Source of the DNA: Deltaproteobacteria bacterium
GTDB taxonomy: Bacteria > Desulfobacterota > Binatia > Binatales > Binataceae
DNA length: 64,000 nt
Direction of reading: 5' to 3'
Assembly: GCA_021801125.1 (NCBI GenBank)
Contig: JAJYYI010000114.1
Location: 1-64,000 of the forward strand
Numbering within the stretch: the stretch's first letter is position 1; each line of letters opens with the position of its first letter. The notes beneath the pieces were generated by a model. The model saw nothing but the letters and a program-made list of their open reading frames with translations, was not told where the DNA came from and did no database searches. Below are positions 59,342 to 64,000 of this stretch, piece after piece. A program made the translations under genes and the position numbers.

Positions 59342-59896
59342 GTGCGATATATGGAACCGAAACAATCTTCTCGTTTTGAGGGAGAAGCGCTTAACGCGTA
59401 CCGAAAGGCCCAATCCGCGGCCTCCAGCGCTGAACGCAGCATAGCGGATACCTACGGTCGAATGGCGGCCAGCTTCGATAATATTGAGGCCTCCTTGAAA
59501 CGCAATGAGCATCAGCAGACGCTGCCGCTAATCGAGCGATGCTGGCTCACTTTGTTCTATATCAACTCGATGCTTGATAGTTCCCAGGACAGCGATATCA
59601 TTGCACGAGTGACAATTCTGAATCTCTTCGTCATGAAGCGATTAGCTCGTGCTAGACGGAGCGGTCTTGCAAGCGATGTCGAGGGTATCGGCGCGGTACT
59701 CGCCAGGCTTAGCGAAATCTTCCTTGCGCTCGATTCCGCGAAGCAGGCTGAGAGCACGGGAGAACACCAGAGCCTTCAGCCTGAGCAAGCCATTCGGGCC
59801 GTGGCTGCAACTGGCGAAGCCGCGTCAAGCTGGGCGCCCGTTCAGACGGTTTCGCCAGTTGCGGCCGCGGAGCTAGGGCGCAGCCAAGCGTTATGA
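59342..59896 (+). CDS. fliS: Flagellar export chaperone FliS-like
   Basis: Helical; SIADTYGRMAASFDNIEASLKRNEHQQTLPLIERCWLTLFYINSMLD; follows fliD. Confidence 0.7.
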   Translation: MRYMEPKQSSRFEGEALNAYRKAQSAASSAERSIADTYGRMAASFDNIEASLKRNEHQQTLPLIERCWLTLFYINSMLDSSQDSDIIARVTILNLFVMKRLARARRSGLASDVEGIGAVLARLSEIFLALDSAKQAESTGEHQSLQPEQAIRAVAATGEAASSWAPVQTVSPVAAAELGRSQAL

Positions 59897-60390
59897 GGAC
59901 GATAGCAGGCGGCGGCAACACCAGATACTTCATGGGTCTCGAACGCCCATCGAACGCCCATGAGAGCCTGCGTTCCGAGCGCTGGCTCACTTTTGGTTTT
60001 CGCCACCGATGCCTTGCGAAGGCCACGTCGCGCGTCTTCGCAGACGAAACAGCGGTCCGACATGATCATCAGTGCGCTTCACGCGTCAATCCGCGGACGG
60101 CGCTCACGCTTGCGCTGGCGATTGCGATTGCGGCGCTCATCAGGCCGGCACGTGTGAGCGCTCAGTGGACTTACAACACCGACCAAGGCGAAAGGTCAAC
60201 TAAAGAGACCAGCGATAAGAACTCATCGACCATAGTGTCGAACCCTCCTCCGGTGGTCGATAGCTCCGCACCGGCGCAGCCAATTCCGAACATCCCGCTC
60301 ATTCTGGCTCCGCCCTTTACGCCTGGTGGACCCAGAGGTACTGGAATGTCGCCCGTCCCGCCACAAGGCGTCGCGCCCCTTCCTCGCTGA
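59893..60390 (+). CDS. Hypothetical protein, Pro-rich, possibly exported
   Basis: ORF with hydrophobic segment TALTLALAIAIAALIRPARVSA and Pro-rich tail; true start uncertain. Confidence 0.35.
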   Translation: MRTIAGGGNTRYFMGLERPSNAHESLRSERWLTFGFRHRCLAKATSRVFADETAVRHDHQCASRVNPRTALTLALAIAIAALIRPARVSAQWTYNTDQGERSTKETSDKNSSTIVSNPPPVVDSSAPAQPIPNIPLILAPPFTPGGPRGTGMSPVPPQGVAPLPR

Positions 60391-60661
60391 CATTTTCGGA
60401 GCGCGAAGCGCTCGTCTGATTCCCGGCGCGGTCAACATCGCGATGACCTTCTGGCAGGGCGCGAGCGCCGCCGACTTGCTCGTACGCGATGGGTGGCGAA
60501 GAAGATTGCAAACCTTTCCGTAAATTATCCTGGCTTTATATTGAAGAGAGCCGTAAAGTAGCTGGTCCACGCCGCATGGCTGCGTTCAACGCGCGATTGC
60601 GCTATCGTTTAGGCACCCGCGCTTACGAGCGCCCTAGAGCGGAGGATTTGTTCGGGGCACT

Positions 60662-63385
60662 TTGTTTCCCGCTTCCTTCGCAGGACGAGGCGGTCTGAAT
60701 CTAGGCGTGTCTACCAGTCTACCGCGAGATACATTTGCGCCGACGGAAGGCGGTCGCCGCCCGCATCCGTACCCTCGCGCCCAGGCGCAGGGGAGCGCCG
60801 CTTTCCTGCCTTCCATTCCGTTTTCGCGGGTGGGTTCGATATACGGCGTCGCGGTCGCGCTAATCTGCGGCGACGCATTCGGTAACCTGGGTTACCACCT
60901 GAGTAGTCCGTCGACGCTCTGGTTGGCGACTTCGGCGGCGGTCCTTCTTTTCCTTTTCCGTCGAGCCAACGTGGGTCTTGTTGTGGCCCTGCTGGCTCTG
61001 GCCGGTTCCGCCACGCTTGCCGTCGGCGAGATCATGACCAGGCAGGTCGGGCCCCGCTCGATTCAACGTTTCGCGGACGGCAGTGAGCTTAGCGTCGAAG
61101 GGATCCTTTGGCGCGAGCCGGAACGCTCTTACGGTAGGTTGCGGCTGCTGGTCCGAGTTAGGACGGCTAAGCAGGACGGTGGCGACTGGCAGCCGTGCGA
61201 GGGAATGTTGCGTGCAACGCTGCTCGAGCAAGGTAGCTACAGAATCGGCGACCGCCTGCGTATGAAAGGGCGTCTGCGCTTTCCGCGCAACTACGGCGAT
61301 CCCGGCGAGTTCGACTACGAAGCCTATATGGCGCGAGCCGGAATCGTGGCAACGATGCTGATTCGCGAACCGGGCCAGATCACCGTTCTGAGTCACCAAG
61401 CGTGGTTTCCATGGAGCGTGATTGAGAGAGCGCGCGCCCATATCGCGAGGTTCATCGACGCTACCCTGAGCTATCCCGAACGAGAAGAGGCCCGCGCTCT
61501 AACGATCGGCGACCGTGGCGGGCTGGGAACTCAACTACGCGACGACTTTGCTCTAACCGGAATGGCCCACCTCTTGATCATTTCAGGACTGCACATGGGC
61601 TTTGTCGCCGCCGTGGCTTTCATGTTCGCGCGCTTGGTCTTATCCGCCGCGCGCCGCCTGTTGATCTTCGGCTGGGCCAACAAAATCGCTGCCCTGATCT
61701 CAGCCTTTGCGGTCGTGGCGTACGCTCTCGTCGCGGGTCATCATGTCTCGACCATCCGCGCGGTCATCATGGTCGCCACCTACGCGGTGGCTATGGTGCT
61801 GGACCGCTCCAGCAATCCGCTCGCGGCTTTGGCCACCGCCGCCGCGGCGATAATCCTGGCGCTGCCAGGTTCGACCGCGGACATCGGGTTTCAGCTTTCG
61901 TTCGCGACGGTGGGTGCGATCGTGCTCGGGATGCGCCGGTACAGCGCCTGGTGGCTGAGCCTTTGCGAGCGCCGATTGCTCCATCTGCGCCCGGCGTGGC
62001 CGCTGTATCGCGCAGCGGGATGGCTCGGCGGTTATCTGGCCCTGTCGTGCTACGCGACCGCGGGAGTCCTTGCGCTGACCGCGTACCATTTCAATCAATT
62101 CTCACTCATTGGGCCGCTCGCCAACGCCGTCGTGGTTCCAATCATGGGACTGGCGGGAACGATCGGCACCTTATGTGCCGTCGCACTGAGCGTTTTGCTG
62201 CCGCGCGCCGCCTCGGTCCTATTGTACGCGTCGAGCACGTTTCTGGCCGCCGGCGCCTATCTGGCACGCTTCTTCGCCGCGTGGCCCTTGGCGTGGGTGC
62301 GATGCTTTACGCCAACCTTTATAGAGGTGGCGATCTTTTATGGATTGATTCTCCTGTGGCTGACCAGACCGCTGGCCAAGCACGGGTCTGTTGACCATTC
62401 GGCCGTCGGCTATGGCAGCCGCGCAGAGTCGGAAGCAGCCAGCAACAAAATCGGACCGGCAAGTTGGCGACGGCCGGCGCTGATTATCTTGCTGGTCGCG
62501 CTGGTCGCCGACGGCTCATGGTGGGGCTATCAACGGTTCTTTAACCCCACCCTGCGCATCACCTTCCTGGCGGTCGGACAGGGCGACGCTACGGTGATTC
62601 AGTTTCCTGGCTCTCGCGTGATGGTGATCGACGGCGGCGGAGGGCTGAGCCCGGCCTTTGATCCTGGTGAGCGGCTGGTGGCGAGGTTCTTGTGGTCGCA
62701 AAAAGTAATGCATGTCGACTACCTGACGCTAAGCCACCCCGACTTTGACCATTATGGCGGCCTCACTTTTCTGGCGCGCAACTTCGGACCGAGGGAATTC
62801 TGGGCGCCGAACTTTTCGAGCCCTGACCCGCATTACGCCACTCTGCTCGCCGCGCTCGCGCTCGGGGGCGTGCGGTTGCACCTGCTCAACAGCTCAACGA
62901 CGCTGGAAGCTATCGGCGGCGTCGAGCTGCGCTGCGTTAACCCACCCGCGCTGGGCGCCGGCACTCACAACAACGGCTCGGCGGTGCTCATGTTCTCGCG
63001 CGGCGCGAATCGGGTCTTATTCACCGGTGATATCGAAGCCAAGGCTGAGCAGGCGCTAATCGCGACCTACGGCGGAGAACTTCGCGCCGCGTTGATCAAG
63101 GTTCCGCATCATGGGAGCAAGAGTTCGTCAACCGCGGCGTTTGTCAACGTCGTGCACCCGGCTGTGGCCGTGATCTCACTGGGCCATCTCAACCGCTTTC
63201 ACTTCCCTTCTCCCTTAGTCGTGGAACGGTACATCGCCGCGGGCGCTCGAGTTTTGCGCACCGACGAGGATGGCGCCATCACGGTCGAACTCGGCCCGGA
63301 CACGATGCGCGTAAGGACAAGTCGTCGCCCAAGGGTTGGCGAGTTTGCTCCGAAAAGCGCTCTTTCTTCGCCTGAGAAAGGTTGA
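60662..63385 (+). CDS. comEC: ComEC/Rec2-family DNA internalization protein
   Basis: DUF4131/competence TM domain (GMAHLLIISGLHMGFVAAVAF) and metallo-beta-lactamase-like C-terminus (LTLSHPDFDHYGGL, KVPHHGSKSSSTAAF). Start codon uncertain. Confidence 0.95.
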   Translation: MFPASFAGRGGLNLGVSTSLPRDTFAPTEGGRRPHPYPRAQAQGSAAFLPSIPFSRVGSIYGVAVALICGDAFGNLGYHLSSPSTLWLATSAAVLLFLFRRANVGLVVALLALAGSATLAVGEIMTRQVGPRSIQRFADGSELSVEGILWREPERSYGRLRLLVRVRTAKQDGGDWQPCEGMLRATLLEQGSYRIGDRLRMKGRLRFPRNYGDPGEFDYEAYMARAGIVATMLIREPGQITVLSHQAWFPWSVIERARAHIARFIDATLSYPEREEARALTIGDRGGLGTQLRDDFALTGMAHLLIISGLHMGFVAAVAFMFARLVLSAARRLLIFGWANKIAALISAFAVVAYALVAGHHVSTIRAVIMVATYAVAMVLDRSSNPLAALATAAAAIILALPGSTADIGFQLSFATVGAIVLGMRRYSAWWLSLCERRLLHLRPAWPLYRAAGWLGGYLALSCYATAGVLALTAYHFNQFSLIGPLANAVVVPIMGLAGTIGTLCAVALSVLLPRAASVLLYASSTFLAAGAYLARFFAAWPLAWVRCFTPTFIEVAIFYGLILLWLTRPLAKHGSVDHSAVGYGSRAESEAASNKIGPASWRRPALIILLVALVADGSWWGYQRFFNPTLRITFLAVGQGDATVIQFPGSRVMVIDGGGGLSPAFDPGERLVARFLWSQKVMHVDYLTLSHPDFDHYGGLTFLARNFGPREFWAPNFSSPDPHYATLLAALALGGVRLHLLNSSTTLEAIGGVELRCVNPPALGAGTHNNGSAVLMFSRGANRVLFTGDIEAKAEQALIATYGGELRAALIKVPHHGSKSSSTAAFVNVVHPAVAVISLGHLNRFHFPSPLVVERYIAAGARVLRTDEDGAITVELGPDTMRVRTSRRPRVGEFAPKSALSSPEKG

Positions 63386-63529
63386 AAGTGCTCCGGGACT
63401 GTGTGAGACTAGTTTTTCGAAAGGATGGCCGCGCGCATGGGGAACAACAGCGCGGCTACAGCGCACGCCTGCGTGCGCGCCACATCGATCGCGCCACGTT
63501 ACACAGATACCGAGGAAACATTTGTAGAT

Positions 63530-63970
63530 ATGGCTCAAGAAACGCAAACGACAGACCAAGGTCCGCGCCCGATTGTTCCTTTCCTGAGGCTACATCCCAA
63601 GCCCCATCTTGTAGGCAAAAAGTGCCGTTGCGGAGCGATTTTTGTGGATTCGCGCGCGGTGGCCTGCGCTAAATGCGGCGCCGACGGTCAGTTCACTGAA
63701 ACGAGGCTTTCCAACCACGGAAAGGTGTATGTTTTCTCCGTCGTGCACCAGTCCTTTCCGGGCATCAAAACGCCATATATAAGCGCGATTGTGGACCTGC
63801 CCGAAGGTGCGACCGTGCGAGCGAACTTGGTGGATGTCAGCCCTGAAGAGGCGGAAAAGGACCCAAACAAGGTTTTCGGAATGCCGGTCGAGTTTACCAC
63901 GAGCGTGGCTGGCAAAGACCGTGAGGGCCACGACGTGATCGTGTTCTCGTACCGCCCCGCCAAGGCTTAA
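63530..63970 (+). CDS. Zn-ribbon/OB-fold (DUF35) acyl-CoA-associated protein
   Basis: CRCGAIFVDSRAVACAKCGADG zinc ribbon followed by OB-fold; start at ATG 63530. Confidence 0.88.
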   Translation: MAQETQTTDQGPRPIVPFLRLHPKPHLVGKKCRCGAIFVDSRAVACAKCGADGQFTETRLSNHGKVYVFSVVHQSFPGIKTPYISAIVDLPEGATVRANLVDVSPEEAEKDPNKVFGMPVEFTTSVAGKDREGHDVIVFSYRPAKA

Positions 63971-64000
63971 GCGTATGGGAGGCCGGTGCAAATGATCCGC

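Noticed and set aside
1-64000. tRNA, rRNA or CRISPR arrays
   Set aside because: No cloverleaf with GTTCRANNC, rRNA motifs or regularly spaced direct repeats recognised.

Overview
64-kb window of a high-GC bacterial chromosome. It looks like an uncultured deltaproteobacterium- or Binatota-like lineage, but that assignment is inference only. (1) 1-10.7 kb, minus strand: canonical translation/RNA operon rimP-nusA-ylxR-infB-DUF503-rbfA-truB-rpsO-pnp-M16 protease, preceded by a strongly structured, unannotated leader. (2) 11-27 kb: mixed metabolism, with an internally deleted IS5-family element, MaoC/SDR acyl-CoA genes, epoxide hydrolase, YqeY, heme A synthesis (ctaA/ctaB), acyl-CoA synthetase, GreA, Lrp-type regulator domain, 3-hydroxyacyl-CoA dehydrogenase, a rhodanese-like protein and an FTR1 iron permease. 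(3) 27.4-59.9 kb: a near-complete flagellar island from flgL to fliS, including two FliM-like and two FliN-like genes and a short FliA. (4) 60.7-64 kb: ComEC and a DUF35 OB-fold protein. The most interesting observation is the rhodanese-like gene at 25429-25941 (minus). Its reading frame is interrupted by a single in-frame TGA exactly where the catalytic cysteine is expected. The frame continues for 41 conserved-looking codons, and a bacterial SECIS-like hairpin lies 22 nt downstream of the TGA (apical loop GGC). This is a strong candidate selenocysteine-containing rhodanese. No tRNA, rRNA or CRISPR array was recognised.
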